Made by a program: the position numbers and the translations under genes. From NCBI GenBank assembly GCA_030674185.1, contig JAPXFY010000022.1:6605604-6669603 (forward strand): 64,000 nucleotides of DNA, in the 5' to 3' direction. Shown here one piece after another: positions 22,515 through 34,654 of the stretch; position 1 is the stretch's first letter, and the number at the start of each line of letters is the position of its first letter. Below the pieces are notes generated by a model. That model had not been told where the DNA came from. It ran no database searches and worked only from the letters and a program-made list of their open reading frames with translations. The stretch is from Monoplex corrugatus. Lineage: Eukaryota > Mollusca > Gastropoda > Littorinimorpha > Ranellidae.

Positions 22515-23460
22515 GTAGTACAGGGGAGTAAGACAAGGTGGTATCCTCTCACCATATCTCTTTAACATCTACACGGAACAAGTCATGAGAGATGCTGACA
22601 TAGAAGACATGGGCATAAAGATGGGATCAAAAACCTTACGAACCTGCGCTATGCCGATGATACTGCGCTGTTAGCAGATAACATTACCAGCACAAAAAGA
22701 ATTCTTTACAGGTTAGATGCAGCAGGCAAAAAGGCTGGTCTAAACTTGAACGCCAAGAAAACACAAGTGCTACATATCAAAGGCAAAGACGCTGGAAACA
22801 ATCATGACATCACAATTAACAAAGTTCCTTTACAAAATTTTAAAGATTTCAAATATCTTTGCTCTGTAAAAACTGATGATGGAACCTGCTCCAGAGACAT
22901 CAAAATAACAATTGGAATGGCAAAACAAAAAAATGGTTCAACTCAACAACATCCGGAAAGACAGAGGCATACCAAATGGCCTGAAAGTTAGACTTCTGAA
23001 ATGTTTGATATGGCCAGTCATGATTTATGGCTGCGAAGCCTGGACTCTGAGAAAATCTGATTGCAGAAGAATTGAGGTAGCAGAGATGTGGTTTTGTTGG
23101 AGACTACCACGTATCAAATGGACAAATAGAAGAACTAATGACAGTGTCCTGGAAGAACTTGATACCACTATAAAATTAAAAGCAGACATCAACAAGAGAA
23201 GACTGAAATACATTGGTCATGTGTCATGTAGCAAGAACACAGATCTCATGGCAACCATTTTCTAAGGGAAAACAGAGGTGAAAAGGAAGAAAGGCAGACC
23301 TCCCATCTCATACATGAAGAACATAACCAACGTCAGTGGCCTAAACATTCAAGAAGTTGTCCACAAAAGTCAAGACAGAGCTGTATGAAAGAGGATGGCG
23401 GTGTCAAAGAGGGCAGCAGCCAACACTGAACCTGGTGACGCCGACAGGTGAGACAGGTGA
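22515..23460 (+). mobile_element. BovB-like RTE LINE, 5'-truncated RT fragment
   Basis: RT palm from GVRQGGILSPYLFNIYTEQV, a frameshift, LRYADDTALLADNITSTKRI (YADD present), LNLNAKKTQVLHI, another frameshift, VMIYGCEAWTLRKSDCRRIE, RRLKYIGHVS. Different subfamily from the 20732 copy. Lies in the intron between transporter exons at 22398 and 24329. Confidence 0.85.
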
Positions 23461-23569
23461 GAGAAGTCTCATGTCTGTTTGTTTTAGATGTTTTTGCCAG
23501 TAGTTTCTTTCCTTCTTTCTGTTTTTTTTTAATATTTTTTTTATAAAGTTAAAGGTTGTCCCACAATCC

Positions 23570-24020
23570 TGTAGTTATAGGGAAATGAGGTGGTAGAGAC
23601 CTCAACTTTTCTCAGGGCCAGCATTGTGAAGGCTATGCTAATTTTCTCTCCTTTGCTGCCACACATTGTCTAAACCAGAACAGGGTCAGGTATCCATTCA
23701 CAGCTGGGTGAACTGGCTGATTGGTCTTCAGGGGGTTAGACCTGGGAAATCAACCTATTCCTCCAAAGGTTTTTTTATCAAGGCAGCCAGGCAGTGCCCT
23801 GCTCTTCATGATTTTCAACTGCCATGGGATCTTTAGCGTGCGCAGCCAGAAGGCATATGGGTCTGACTCGTTTTTCGTCCCCTTCTGAAGAGCTAGACAT
23901 TCAGTTCGATTTTCCGGTCAAACTGAGGAAAAAAAGTTGAGGTCTCATTGGGGAGCAAACCCTAGAACCTTGAGTTTACTTATTGGCGGTCGAATGTCTG
24001 AACCATTCTGCCACTCTTCT
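23570..24020 (-). repeat. tRNA-related SINE R5
   Basis: Read on the minus strand: gagtggcagaatggttcaga (A-box-like), gttctagggtttgctcccca (B-box-like), then cgcacgctaaagatcccatg, ttgatttcccaggtctaac, tgaatggatacctgaccctg, and an end near ctaccacctcatttccctat. The order of boxes plus a unique tail fits a tRNA-derived SINE. Confidence 0.6.
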
Positions 24021-24328
24021 CCCAAAAAATCCCATGATAGTATTTTAGACTGATGAAGGTTGGAACCCGTGATGATCCAGTTAGTATAACCATGTTAACC
24101 ACTTCGCCATATTGACTCCATACATACATTTTGGCAAGCAGTGCTAGACTTCACTTCTATTGAAGTGACTTGTTGTATGACAATACTATTGTTATTGTAA
24201 AAATAAGGAGAAAATGTCGGATCTGTTGATTCCATAAGTCTGCCATCATTTGTCATAATAGTCACATGTGTTGATAAACAGAATGGAAGTCATGCCACAG
24301 TGAATTGTGATGTAGACTGTGTCGACAG

Positions 24329-24452
24329 GTTTCCCAACCAACACTTTGGCAAGCTGTTTGGCGTGACGTTGACGGTGTCGGCCATATTCAGCATGCTGCA
24401 GTACCCCATGTTTCTGATCATGCAGGGACCTCTGGGAGGTGATCCTTTGGCT
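24329..24452 (+). CDS. SLC43A3: SLC43A3-like transporter, exon with TM11
   Basis: Starts after tgtcgacag. The first g completes the Ala codon, then FPNQHFGKLFGVTLTVSAIF, SMLQYPMFLIMQGPLGGDPLA. The F-P-x-x-H-F-G-K-L-F-G motif is diagnostic of SLC43 transporters. The donor gtgagt at 24453 is canonical and the phase is 0. The preceding intron holds a BovB-like LINE fragment and a SINE. Confidence 0.82.
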
Positions 24453-24607
24453 GTGAGTATCTCTGTCCGCCACTGTTGATTTTCACTTTCTTTTTAAACC
24501 TTTGCTTTTTCTCGTCCCATTTTCTGTGCCATGTTAATGGCCACAGAAGCTGGCACAGTTTTTTTTACAATGCAGTGATGATGATGATGTCGATGAGGAT
24601 GATAATC

Positions 24608-24833
24608 ATGATGCTATGGATGGAGTTCCATCTGGGATTGAGACTGTGTGACAGGGCCGTACTCTACGCTTACTATCATAATATGTCTTGGCGTCAACCA
24701 GGCCTGAGAGATACAGACACCTATAGTGCTGGACAGCAGATTTGAGTAACACCCTCAATGACGCATCCGTCACACCCTCAATGACGCATCCGTCAAGTGG
24801 ATGAGACTCGACTGTGTGGTCCCTGTCTTCCCA
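24608..24833 (-). repeat. SINE family R2, minus copy
   Basis: The complement matches 39905-40110 (gattgggaagacagggacca, tctcaggcctggttgacgcc, agtaagcgtagagtacggcc). It contains a 23-bp direct duplication of acaccctcaatgacgcatcc at 24747-24795. Confidence 0.7.
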
Positions 24834-25593
24834 ATCACCCCTCTCTTCCAACCTCTGTCACACTTGTTGACTCATCTATCCCTCTCTCCCATTTTGCCCG
24901 TAACCTTGGTGTAACTCTTGATCAAACCCTGTCCTTCCACCAGCATGTGAGCAACGTCTGTCGGACTTGTTTTCTTGAACTCCGCCGAATTGCTTCTATC
25001 CGCCACCTCCTCTCAGAAGACACGACAAAGGCTCTTGTCTGTGCATTTGTTCTATCCCGTCTCGATTACTGTAATGCTCTTTTTTCTGGTTCCCCCTCTC
25101 ATCTCATTAACAAACTTCAGAAAGTTCAAAATCATGCTGCCCGTCTCATCTTCCGCTCTTCAAAATTTAACCATGTTACGCCATTGCTCTGTTCTCTCCA
25201 CTGGCTCCCTGTTCAGCAAAGAATATCCTACAAGATTGCCTGCCTCTGCTTCAAATCTATTGAGTCTTCCTGTCCTGAGTATCTCACCCATCTGTTACAT
25301 CTCTACACGCCATCTCGAGCTTTGCGGTCCTCATCTGATACCCGTCTCTATAGTATCCCCATAGTCCGCACTAAAAGGTTTGGGCAGCGTTCTTTTTCCT
25401 ATCAAGCTCCAACCATCTGGAATCAGTTACCTCGCTCTCTTAGATACTCACCCTCTCTGTCCACATTCAAACGCTCCCTCAAAACTCACCTGTTTCCCAA
25501 AACTGGTAATCTCTGCCCCCTTCCCCCCATGTAATGTAATGGTGACATTATAGTGTCTTAGTGTCAATGTGTCATTGTATTTGCATGTCATGC

Positions 25594-25625
<32 letters not shown>

Positions 25626-25770
25626 TGTGTGTGTGTGGGTGCTTCTGTGGGCGTGTGTGTGTGTGCTTGTGATTCTGGTTATATGTTTTGCCATTGTAAA
25701 CGCCTAGGGCATTAATTTGATTAGGCGTACTAAATGTTCATAATAATAATAATAATAATTACGCCGATCT
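24834..25770 (+). mobile_element. CR1/L2-like LINE, 5'-truncated 3' end
   Basis: About 233 codons of the RT C-terminal region in one open frame to TAA at 25534: RNLGVTLDQTLSF, CRTCFLELRRIASIRHLL, RLDYCNALFSGSP, LQKVQNHAARLIF, SLHWLPVQQRISYKI, PTIWNQLPRSLRY, FKRSLKTHLF. The 3' UTR has a (TG)n stretch (25592-25675), a potential stem (acgcctag ... ttaggcgt) and an (ATA)n tail. The upstream Met of the open frame lies in the adjacent SINE and is not native. Confidence 0.85.
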
Positions 25771-25900
25771 CTGGGTAGCAGATGGTTTGAGATGAAAAAA
25801 ACCCACACTGATTTTTGAAGGGAGTGATGGGGATTCGAACCCACAACTTTAAAGTCAGTAGTCTGTTACATTAACCACTACACCACTACAACTGGTCCTT
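25771..25900 (-). repeat. tRNA-like SINE head
   Basis: On the minus strand: tagtgtagtggttaatg (A-box-like) then gtgggttcgaatccccatc (B box). Immediately downstream of the LINE tail. Not a functional tRNA: no cloverleaf with a closed acceptor stem was found. Confidence 0.6.
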
Positions 25901-26007
25901 TCTTTTTAACCTTTATTTATTAATTTATTCGTCTGTTTAATTATTTGGTCATCTATTCAGTTCAATTTTACATTGCCCAAGATGACGTTACAGCACTCAG
26001 AGATCGC

Positions 26008-26141
26008 TGAACCCTTTGACTCCCACACACTATCTTACAGCATCCTGCATTGCCAACTATGCTAGCAAAGGAAAACCTGAACCATTTTTGACTCCCTCAC
26101 CCTATCCACCAGCTTCCTGCAGGAAGCTGGTGGATCGGGTT
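26008..26141 (+). mobile_element. Nested palindromic TTAA MITE, copy 3 (truncated)
   Basis: Long outer arm (accctttgactcccacac ... ttgccaactatgctagcaaa) plus most of the inner palindrome (ccagcttcctgcaggaagct). It stops abruptly where an inserted RTE 3' end begins at 26142. Confidence 0.8.
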
Positions 26142-26213
26142 CATCATCATCATCATCAGGTGCCCTGCCGCATGGCATTGGCGACCATGGACTTCCAACC
26201 ATCTCTATCTCTC
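26142..26213 (-). mobile_element. RTE LINE 3' end, very short
   Basis: (cat)n then aggtgccctgccgcatggca and ttccaaccatctctatct: only the last about 70 bp of the LINE, with the (ATG)n tail on its own 3' side. It abuts a tandem array. Confidence 0.8.
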
Positions 26214-26525
26214 AGAACACCCTTACATAATATGTTCCACCTGCTATGTCTTTATATAAGGCAGAACACCCTTACACAATATGTTACACCTGCTATGTCT
26301 TTATATAAGACAGAACACCCTTACACAATATGTTCCACCTGCTATGTCTTTATATAAGGCAGAACACATGTTACAGAATATGTTACACCTGCTATGTCTT
26401 TATATAAGGCAGAACACTGTTACAGAATATGTTACACCTGCTATGTCTTTATATAAGGCAGAACACTGTTACAGAATATGTTACACCTGCTATATCTTTA
26501 TATAAGGCAGAACACCATTACAGAT
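26214..26525. repeat. 49-bp tandem repeat
   Basis: About 6.4 units of cagaacacccttacacaata, tgttacacctgctatgtctt, tatataagg. Confidence 0.9.
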
Positions 26526-26696
26526 TATGTTAGACCTGCATACATGTATGTCCCTTTGTTCTCATAACCCTGTTGTGTGTTTTCATTTGCTTTGCGCCAG
26601 CTTTCATTGTTGGCCTAAACATTTAACATGGCAATATTGTTTGTTTTAAAACCAGTGATGGCCTCATTCTTTGATCCAGTAGATGAACAGGCATCA

Positions 26697-27080
26697 TCAT
26701 TCATCATCATCATCATCATCATCGTCATGTGCCCTGCCGCGTGGCATTGGTGATCATGGCCCTCCATATGTATCTATCCCTTGTTGCCCCAAGCACATCT
26801 TCCACCCTTTCTGTCCTCAGCCACCCTGCAAGTCTGTCCAGTATTTTCTCCCTGGGTCTACCTTGTGCTCTCTTTCCCTCCAGCTTTCCTCTTGTGACCA
26901 GGTGCTCTAATTCCCCTTTCCTCATAAAATGGCCAATAAATGTTGCCTGTCATTTCCTAATCTTCCTTATCAATGATCTTCTTGTGTCTGCCTCCATCAA
27001 GACTGTCTCATTTGTTTTCTTTGCTGTCCATGGAACTCTCAACATTCTTCTCAGAAACCACATCTCCGCTGCCTCAATCT
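26697..27080 (-). mobile_element. BovB-like RTE LINE 3' end
   Basis: Minus strand reads MRKGELEHLVTRGKLEGKRA, ILDRLAGWLRTERVEDVLGA and ends ATRQGT followed by an (ATG)n tail (26697-26725 on the plus strand as cat repeats). Upstream RT residues continue with frameshifts to about 27075. Confidence 0.85.
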
Positions 27081-27498
27081 TGTTCTTGAACAGACATACA
27101 GGTCATTTATCGCCTGGTTATAGGTCTTTATGCTGGATTTAAAACAGATTCTGGAGGCACATATTTGTCAACAGACACTTCATGGGAAGGAGTCCTTTGG
27201 TCTTGGGTTGTGCCTCTGCTAGTCCCTCTTCTGTTGAATAGCAGCTGTTCTGTGTTGTTCAGATGTGATTGTGCCATGCGTGCACTGTTGTTGCCAGCTT
27301 ATCCTGGAGTGAGCGGTATCTTCCCTGTCAGTGGTGGTGAGGTCACAGTGCGTGAGGTTGTATGTTTAAAAATATACTTATTTCAGAGGGAACAGTCATT
27401 AGAAACGAATCTGAATTTTGAATCAGTGAAAACTGTTTCCTTGATCTCGTGAATTGTTTGCATACTAAGGGTGTGTGTTTTTGACTCGATAACACAAG

Positions 27499-27649
27499 AA
27501 GCAGAAAAAACACGAAAAAAAATAAGAACGCGTATTTAATACAACAAGACAAGACATTGTATTAAATATGTGTTCTTATTCTTTTTTTCGTGTTTTTTTT
27601 TTTCTGGTTCCTGCTTGCTTGAATGCAGGCAGTCACACTTGTTTGGGAT
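27499..27649. mobile_element. Foldback element, copy 3 with 13-bp target duplication
   Basis: A short hairpin (gaaaaaaaataagaacgcgt ... attaaatatgtgttcttatt) with the family right end caggcagtcacacttgtttg. Flanked by tcgataacacaag at 27486-27498 and 27650-27662. The left end is shorter than in copy 2. Confidence 0.75.
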
Positions 27650-27968
27650 TTCGATAACACAAGGTTTTAATTCTTACTACTCATCCAAGCTTTCTTCCTT
27701 ATGTATTGACGTCTCTTATACACAAGCACAGGCCTATTTTCAATATCATGTGATGCGAGTGCTTATCGATAGATCAGGAGCAGTTTGTATCCATCATTTC
27801 TGTTTAAAGATAGATATTCTGTGATTCACAAAGGGCAAGAAAAACATGTGGGAATATCGAGGACTAGCTGTAATACAGGTCCAGTGGGACTATTGCTACT
27901 ATCCTTGAGTAATGAAGTGTTTTGAAGTTTGAAGTTTGAAGTTGAAGTTGATCTTCTGTATGTTTCAG

Positions 27969-28073
27969 ATCAATGTGTTTTTGCTGGTGTTGATGCTGAT
28001 TTCTTTCATCCACCCTTTCTACATATGGCACTACTTGCAGAAGAAATTGGCCAAAGCTCCCACTTCTGTCTGA
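27969..28073 (+). CDS. SLC43A3: SLC43A3-like transporter, terminal coding exon
   Basis: The acceptor is tatgtttcag. The exon is in frame from phase 0: INVFLLVLMLISFIHPFYIW, then HYLQKKLAKAPTSV and TGA at 28071-28073. One last transmembrane helix is followed by a short basic cytoplasmic tail. The F-x-H-P-F motif matches the C-terminus of SLC43A3. The summed exons give 2 + 1455 nt, an exact multiple of codons, which supports all five junctions. Confidence 0.8.
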   Translation: MNVFLLVLMLISFIHPFYIWHYLQKKLAKAPTSV

Positions 28074-29628
28074 CATCAGCACGGTTTTTGTCTACAACTG
28101 TGTTCTTCCTTTTGGTAGGGGGTGAACACAGGAATGGATGAAGAAATGACTGAATGAGTAAAATATTATAGAATTACATGACAGCTGATAGGATTGAAAA
28201 ATTTGCGGCATTAATGAAGACTGTGAAGAAGTATTGCTTGGGTAGGTAGTAAAGCTCTTGGAAAGTGTGTAGAAAATTGCCTGGTTGGTGCATGGTTTTG
28301 TGAATTGTATGCATTTTGATTGACAAAGATATATACCTATATGTACAAATACAGAGTGATAATGATTGTTGAGATTATTGTTGCAAGCTTGCCTTAAGTT
28401 GATTTTAAGCAGGTTGTCGTTTTTGACGTGGTGTTAGTCCTGGTATGGCTCTAGTAGTCGGCTGGGCTATAAGCAAAATGAACTATGTATTAAGTTGATT
28501 TTGTTGTTTTGGGTATCTGTCAAAAACAAAGTTACATACCTGTGATTGGAATCAGATCAGAAATTTATTCAGTAAGGCCATAGCCCCATTTGAAGGGGTG
28601 TGAACGCGTTATAATCATTATACAACCACAGAATATGATACTTAGTCGTTCTTGAATAATGCGTACTTCAAATATTTTGGAATGAATACAATTTAGGACC
28701 TACACACAAACTTCAATAATAAATAGGAACATGTACATGTAGATAGGTTTGATAGACGCACATCACAAGGATTTAACTGTATGATAAGGCACTACTCTCC
28801 TCTTGTAAAAGCTTTATAGACTTAATGTTGCCAGATTTCCAATTGTACGCTCATTTTTTGAAGCCATGGGTATTATTAATCTGAAATCATTTGGTTTATA
28901 GTAGTACTCTGGCTGAATTAACAGGCGTCTCTGGTCCTCAAGTGCTGGACAACATTACTGGTGATTGGAGATCCATGGTGATATGGTTTGCTCAGATGGT
29001 TTGGTACAGGCTGCTGTAAAGTGCTCGGACATATTGGTAGCCTTTCCTGTTAATCATGAATGAGTTGACTTAGCACTGATCATGACTGGAGACAGTGTAT
29101 TCACTGGAAGTGTGGCTGATATGATGGCTTAAATTTGTTGAACAGCTCGTCTTGTAGAAACCAAAAACACTTGAAAAGAGAACAAGAGAAAATGTTTGAT
29201 TGATGAAATAAAACGACCAGTTTCATCAGTTGAAAATGTTCTATTTACCTCTTTTTACAATGTCCCTGTTTTGTTTCTTTAAGAAAAAAAAGTTTTATAT
29301 CAACCAAAGGGTATGTGTATGTATTTGTGACAGAAATGTGTTAGCAATTTTCTGAACTGTTTCTAAATGGCTCTTCACCAGATTCGGGTCGAAAGAAAAG
29401 GCAGTTGAAGAGTCATGAATGTACAGATTTGGAAGTTATGATGCCAAAGTGAAGGTCACACTGACCAAAAAATAAAAAAAAAAAACTGCCCCAAATCAGC
29501 ACTTTCTGAGAAAAGTGTGTGAACATCACTTTTCTCAAGATTTGACGACAATATTTACATTGTGTTTTCATCAGTGCGACAGTCTACGGTCTTGTTCACC
29601 CTGTCAGTGCAACATGTACATACAGAGG
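28074..29628 (+). other. Transporter 3' UTR and downstream sequence
   Basis: No coding signal. AATAAA hexamers at 28718-28723 and 29207-29212 are possible polyadenylation signals for the transporter; which is used cannot be decided here. A SINE tail-like segment (ggctctagtagtcggctggg) lies at about 28425-28495, as at 14405-14490. Confidence 0.4.
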
Positions 29629-31247
29629 TTAATACCCCTGTGCTTAGAAAGTTTGAATGTTTAGACTTAAAAGTTTAAAAAAATTGTATCTTCATCAAAA
29701 AAAACCATAAAGCTATATTGTTTTGTTCAATGTACTTTTGTTCTTTCAAATAAAATCAAAATCTGTTAGAAACTATATGTTATTTCGAAAAACAATGTGG
29801 TCACAAACTAAAAATTATAAAAAGCGCAGATAACTTTTTGTTTTTGTTGTCAGGTTCTTGCTGTTTGTTACAATTGATTACCAAATATGCGCGTCTTAAC
29901 GCTTGGTACCACCTGGTTCACACTGCCATCTTATCACTACATGGTAAACTTCCTTTTTTTTGTTTGTTTCAAATAGTCAGTCTGGTGGTCTGGATAAGGA
30001 TATGGTTTTCAGAAGAAATAAGCAAAATAAAATAAAAGCATACAGTTAATTGATTCACTGGTTCCAGTAGTCTTATCTTTGTGTGTTAGAACCTGATGCA
30101 GGGCACGATATAAAGTTCTGAGTTGCTTGGGCAATCACCACTTAATATATTGACACAGTCTGTCAGATGATTGCTGGCAAGTTTGGACAGAGCACATATG
30201 GGACTATCAAAGTATGATGAATCTGTCTTGAACAAACTCCAGACTCTCTCAACACACATTCAGAGCAAGTTCCATCATACTTCACCTCACCTCTCTCCCT
30301 CACCAGGATCGGCAGTAGGAGCCACGCTGGACGTCACAAGTCTTCTCCAGGTCACACAATTGAGACATCTGTGGGCGACCTCTTGGATCCCAGACCACAA
30401 GACTTCAGCGATGTTGTTGAAATAGGATATGTGCTATCGTCCCTTTCTTCTCCTCGTCTTAACTTTCTCCTGCAGGACCGTTGATATCAGATCTGTTTTG
30501 GTGTTTCTGATCGCAGGGCCTATGTATTTGAGCTTTCTTGTGTTGATCTCTGTCAGCAATGTAAAAATGTAGTGGGTCTGTGCTCACTTTGACTTGTCCC
30601 TCTACCATGCCTTCTTGACCCCCCACCCCCATTTCCTCGCTTGCAGCAAGAGACACTGACCGTAGATGCACAGTCAAAACTATATGCTGAGCTACAGCTT
30701 CTTCTTCGCTTGTTACTCTTGAAGGCAGTAGGCTACACTAGAGCAGAGCTTTTGGTATATTGTTGCCAGTGTGAATAGTCACAGACGCTATCATTCTCAG
30801 CTGGGTCAGGTTCGACTTGCGACATCAACATCTAAATGTCATCTGCATGCACGAGATCGTCATCACTTTCGAGCCATCAAGTGAGTCAGTAGACTCAAGA
30901 TCTGAATCAGTTTTCCAGGTTATGAGAATCTGCTACTTTTTCAGCTGTAAAAATTGATATTTGTATCTTAAGTGCTCAGAACTGCGTTGTACTGCTATGT
31001 TTCAAGCCGCTGAATGGCAGTCAGATTTAGATTGTCACATTTTGTATGGCATGAGGAAAACAGGATGTAAAATGTCATGCTTGCCTAATTATTATCTTGT
31101 GTAGAGTAAATCATGAAGTTTTCACTCTATATTGTATTTCATTTGAAACAGTTGGGGTTTTCCTGCTAAAAACAGATTCATTCTGTGGCACAGGAGAGGT
31201 ATGTTTTCTCTGACCGATTATTTGGTCAGAAGCACTGTAAAAGTTAA
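29629..31247 (-). mobile_element. piggyBac-like relic B (fragmented)
   Basis: Left part about 29629-29760 resembles 6146-6300 (acttaaaagtttaaaaaaat, ttgttcaatgtac). Right part 30780-31247 resembles 6360-6792 (gacatcaacatctaaatgtc, tcttgctgtttt-type block, gttggggttttcctgctaaa, ttatttggtcagaagcactg). TTAA at 29629-29632 and 31244-31247. The interior includes unrelated sequence and an R4 copy. No usable reading frame. Confidence 0.4.
30150..30250 (-). repeat. SINE-like repeat R4, minus copy
   Basis: tctgtcagatgattgctggc, aagtttggacagagcacata, tgaatctgtcttgaacaaac align to 34235-34325. Confidence 0.6.
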
Positions 31248-31433
31248 GTTTTATTCAAGATCCAGACGACCTTGAAAAGTACAACTTCTGGATTTTCTGT
31301 AAAAAAATTTGTATAAAAAGGAAGATCGTTAGAATGGCTTGACCATCTTGTTATGTGATTCTGGTTTCTTTTTTAGTTGAACATTGGCAGTCCCTTTGAT
31401 TGAGAGGGTTTCTCTTTTGATAAAACTTACTAG

Positions 31434-31845
31434 TTGATATTGAACTTCTCTTGTTAGTGGTCGATGTTGAGAGTAGAGATATAGACACTTAACGAAATGG
31501 CAGAGATTGTTAAATGGAACGTAATTCAATAAGAGATTGCTTAGATATGAAGTGCTGTCCATACCAAAATTGATATTGAATTTCTCTTGTTAGTGGTCGA
31601 TGTTGAGAGTAGAGATATAGACACTTAACGAACGGGCAGAGATTGTTAAATGGAAATGTAATCCAATAAGAGGATTGCTCAGATACAAAGTGCTGTCCAT
31701 ACCAAAATTGATATTGAACTTCTCTTGTTAGTGGTGGATGTTGAGAGTAGAGATATAGACACTTGCGAAAGGGAAGAGATTGTTAAATGGAAACATAATT
31801 CAATAAGAGATTACTCAGATGCCAAACTGCTCTCCATACCAAACA
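31434..31845. repeat. 137-bp tandem repeat, 3 units
   Basis: Units begin at 31434, 31570 and 31708 with ttgatattgaacttctcttg and contain gttgagagtagagatataga and ggcagagattgttaaatgga. About 90 percent identical by eye. Confidence 0.9.
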
Positions 31846-31849
31846 CAGA

Positions 31850-32708
31850 TTAACTCTTTGGAGACAGGCCTTTAAATGGCTACTCAAACTGTCGAGACTC
31901 ACAGTGTTGGTACTTTTTAAAAAAATTATGGAGAATAACCAACGATGATAAACCTATCATGTTACATACGTTAAAAGGTCATTATGTCTGCTTTGTAAAT
32001 GTGCACACCGCTTGTTTGTGCATGCTTTCATTTTTTTGTGGTTTACCATTGAAAAAGGCATGCAAATAGCTAAAAACAAAAGTTTTGGATGTACGCACAC
32101 ATGACTTATCAAACTGCTGCTTGTAATCCGTTGAATATCCATGTCACAAAACTGCACTGAACATGTCACAGGATGTACATCCTTCACTGGAAGTCACTAT
32201 GAGTTCTGCTTTTATGAACATTTTGTCTCAAAAATGATTATATACATGTACAGGCGTAGTCTTTTGATTCTTTGAAATTCCTTTGTTTGGGGTACCACAA
32301 AAACAAGTCAGAAATAGATTTCCAACAATCTGTGCTATGGTCAAAGGGAAAGAAATCTACTTAGAAAAGTGGCTAAACTGTGCTTTCAGCATAATCTCCC
32401 TTACTGTAGTATGCAAATTATCTTGGTAAAAAGATCATAACATCTTCAGCAGCTGAGGCTGCGGAGCTTCACAGTCAAGAGACTTGAGCTCCACAACCTG
32501 AGCTGCGGAGCGTCGTCAACAAGTTGATAGTAAGAGATAGACACATGGACAAGTAAATCTACAGTTAGGTAAATAACACCACCCCAAAATTTATACACGA
32601 AAGAATGAAGTGAAAATTGCAGAATATCTGTACCTTGTCTCTGCTGAAAGATCGCGGTGTGGTGTTCTCATTTAAGCAGTTTTTCGATGTTGCTCCTGAT
32701 GCGAGTCT
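31850..32708. other. Unassigned intergenic sequence
   Basis: No coding signal. A short imperfect repeat of gagctgcggagc-type sequence at 32455-32515. Confidence 0.3.
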
Positions 32709-32903
32709 TTAACCCTTTGATTCCCCGCACCCTGTCCACCAGCATCCTGCATTATCAACCATGCTATCAAAGCAAAAACTTAACCCTTTGACTCCCTTAC
32801 CCTGTCCACCAGATTCCAGCAGGAAGCTGGTGGGTAGGGTGAGGGGGATCAAAGGGTTAAGTTTCTGCGGTTGTTGGGTAAGGAGCGAGAATCAAAAGGT
32901 TAA
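32709..32903 (+). mobile_element. Nested palindromic TTAA MITE, copy 4
   Basis: TTAA, long arm (catcctgcattatcaaccat ... aagcaaaaac), TTAA, inner palindrome (tccaccagattccagcagga), TTAA at the inner right edge, short arm (gtttctgcggttgttgggta), TTAA. All four TTAA sites are intact. Confidence 0.88.
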
Positions 32904-33329
32904 TGTGTCATTTGTATTTGTATACTTTTTGTGCATTGTTTATTGTATGGACCCAGCAGCACAAAGTCAGTGCTGTCTCAATGTTTGGATGTTTTCAGAA
33001 GTGCAGTTTTGATGTCTACAATCTTTCATGACCATTTTTGATAGGTGGTGATTTAAATATAATCGTGGAAACTGTGAGAGTTTGAAATGACATACCCCAG
33101 ACACTGTTAGTTTTGAGAAAATGGCCTCTGAAAATTTCACATACTTCGGACATGACATTTTTCTTGACAACTCTAATTTCAGTCAGAAGCAAGGCCATTT
33201 TTAGGTGACTCACACAACACAGGAAAGCCAAAACTTTTCCACCAATGTGCAACATGTGAGACTCTGCAGGGCTTACATCTCATGTTCATTCAGGTAAAAG
33301 TGTGCAACGCACACACACACACAGAGGCT

Positions 33330-33408
33330 AGTTGTTAGAGCCATGGACTCAAGATCTGATATCTTGAGTTCAATCCCAGCCCGCAACATTAAAAACTGTC
33401 CTGTTTGC
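33330..33408 (+). repeat. tRNA-like SINE head
   Basis: aggctagttgttagagccat (A-box-like) and cttgagttcaatcccagccc (B-box-like), leading directly into the first unit of the 71-bp array. Confidence 0.55.
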
Positions 33409-34178
33409 TGCCCATCTGAATGTTTCTGTCATTCTGGTGGTGTCAGCTTTGTGTTTGATAGGTCCACTGGCCTGTTGACTGCCCATCTTAATGTTTCTGT
33501 CATTCTGGTGGTGTCAGCTTAGTGTTTGATAGGTCCACTGGCCTGTTTGCTGCCCATCTTAATGTTTCCGTCATTCTGGTGGTGTCAGCTTAGTGTTTGA
33601 TAGGTCCACTGGCCTGTTGGCTGCCCATCTTAATGTTTCCGTCATTCTGGTGGTGTCAGCTTAGTGTTTGATAGGTCCACTGGCCTGTTTGCTACCCATC
33701 TTAATGTTTCTGTCATTCTGGTGGTGTCAGCGTAGTGTTTGATAGGTCCACTGGCCTGTTTGCTGCCCATCTTAATGTTTCTGTCATTCTGGTGGTGTCA
33801 GCTTAGTGTTTGATAGGTCCACTGGCCTGTTTGCTGCCCATCTTAATGTTTCCGTCATTCTGGTGGTGTCAGCTTAGTGTTTGATAGGTCCACTGGCCTG
33901 TTGGCTGCCCATCTTAATGTTTCCGTCATTCTGGTGGTGTCAGCTTAGTGTTTGATAGGTCCACTGGCCTGTTTGCTGCCCATCTTAATGTTTCTGTCAT
34001 TCTGGTGGTGTCAGCTTAGTGTTTGATAGGTCCACTGGCCTGTTGGCTGCCCATCTTAATGTTTCCGTCATTCTGGTGGTGTCAGCTTAGTGTTTGATAG
34101 GTCCACTGGCCTGTTTGCTGCCCATCTTAATGTTTCCGTCATTCTGGTGGTGTCAGCTTAGTGTTTGGTAGGTCCATT
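33409..34178. repeat. 71-bp tandem array grown from a SINE body
   Basis: About 10.8 units of tgcccatcttaatgtttcyg, tcattctggtggtgtcagct, tagtgtttgataggtccact, ggcctgttkgc. Unit starts at 33409, 33480 and 33551 confirm the 71-bp period. Variants alternate between gtttgc/gttggc and tttct/tttcc. Confidence 0.92.
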
Positions 34179-34184
34179 TCTCAC

Positions 34185-34330
34185 CTTTCCCAGTTTCAAG
34201 ACCTTGCTAGCGCATAGGGTTTTGTGCAGGCTCAGGAAATCTGTCAGATAATTGCTGGCAGATTTGGGTGCAGGGCATATGGAGTTGTCTGAGCGTGGTG
34301 AATCCCTCTTGAAGTAACTCCAGTAACTCC
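34185..34330 (-). repeat. SINE-like repeat R4, minus copy
   Basis: tttcaagaccttgctagcgc, aggctcaggaaatctgtcag, ataattgctggcagatttgg; the most conserved of three copies. Confidence 0.65.
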
Positions 34331-34654
34331 AATAACACAAAAATGATTACCAAATTATGGGTTTGTAGATTGAGTAAAAGCTTAATTTTGAACAATCATT
34401 GACACTTCCAAGCTAAGTTTGCACATTTATTTGAAAGTTTGGTGACTTTGGAGTGCGTTTCTGCTGAAAACTGACAATCACCCGGATTGGCTCTCATGGC
34501 CTGTGTCTGCCTTTATTGTTGTTCAGTCTTTCATGCAGTGGGTCACATGTAAGGTCATTAACTTTTCCAGTTTTCTTTTGAACAAACGAAGAAAGACAAA
34601 AAAATTAACATTTGTAATGGGCAGCTTCTCATGATACTGATAAATTATTGATGG

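Noticed and set aside
24797..24833. Met at 24797 as start of the CR1/L2-like protein
   Set aside because: It lies in the adjacent R2 SINE; LINE similarity begins at about 24834 and the element is 5'-truncated.
25800..25895. tRNA gene
   Set aside because: A and B boxes are recognisable, but no closed acceptor stem or proper anticodon arm; fits a SINE head beside a LINE tail.
30171..30425. Possible exon at about 30300-30420
   Set aside because: Open for about 40 codons but no family resemblance, and it is embedded in repeat relics.
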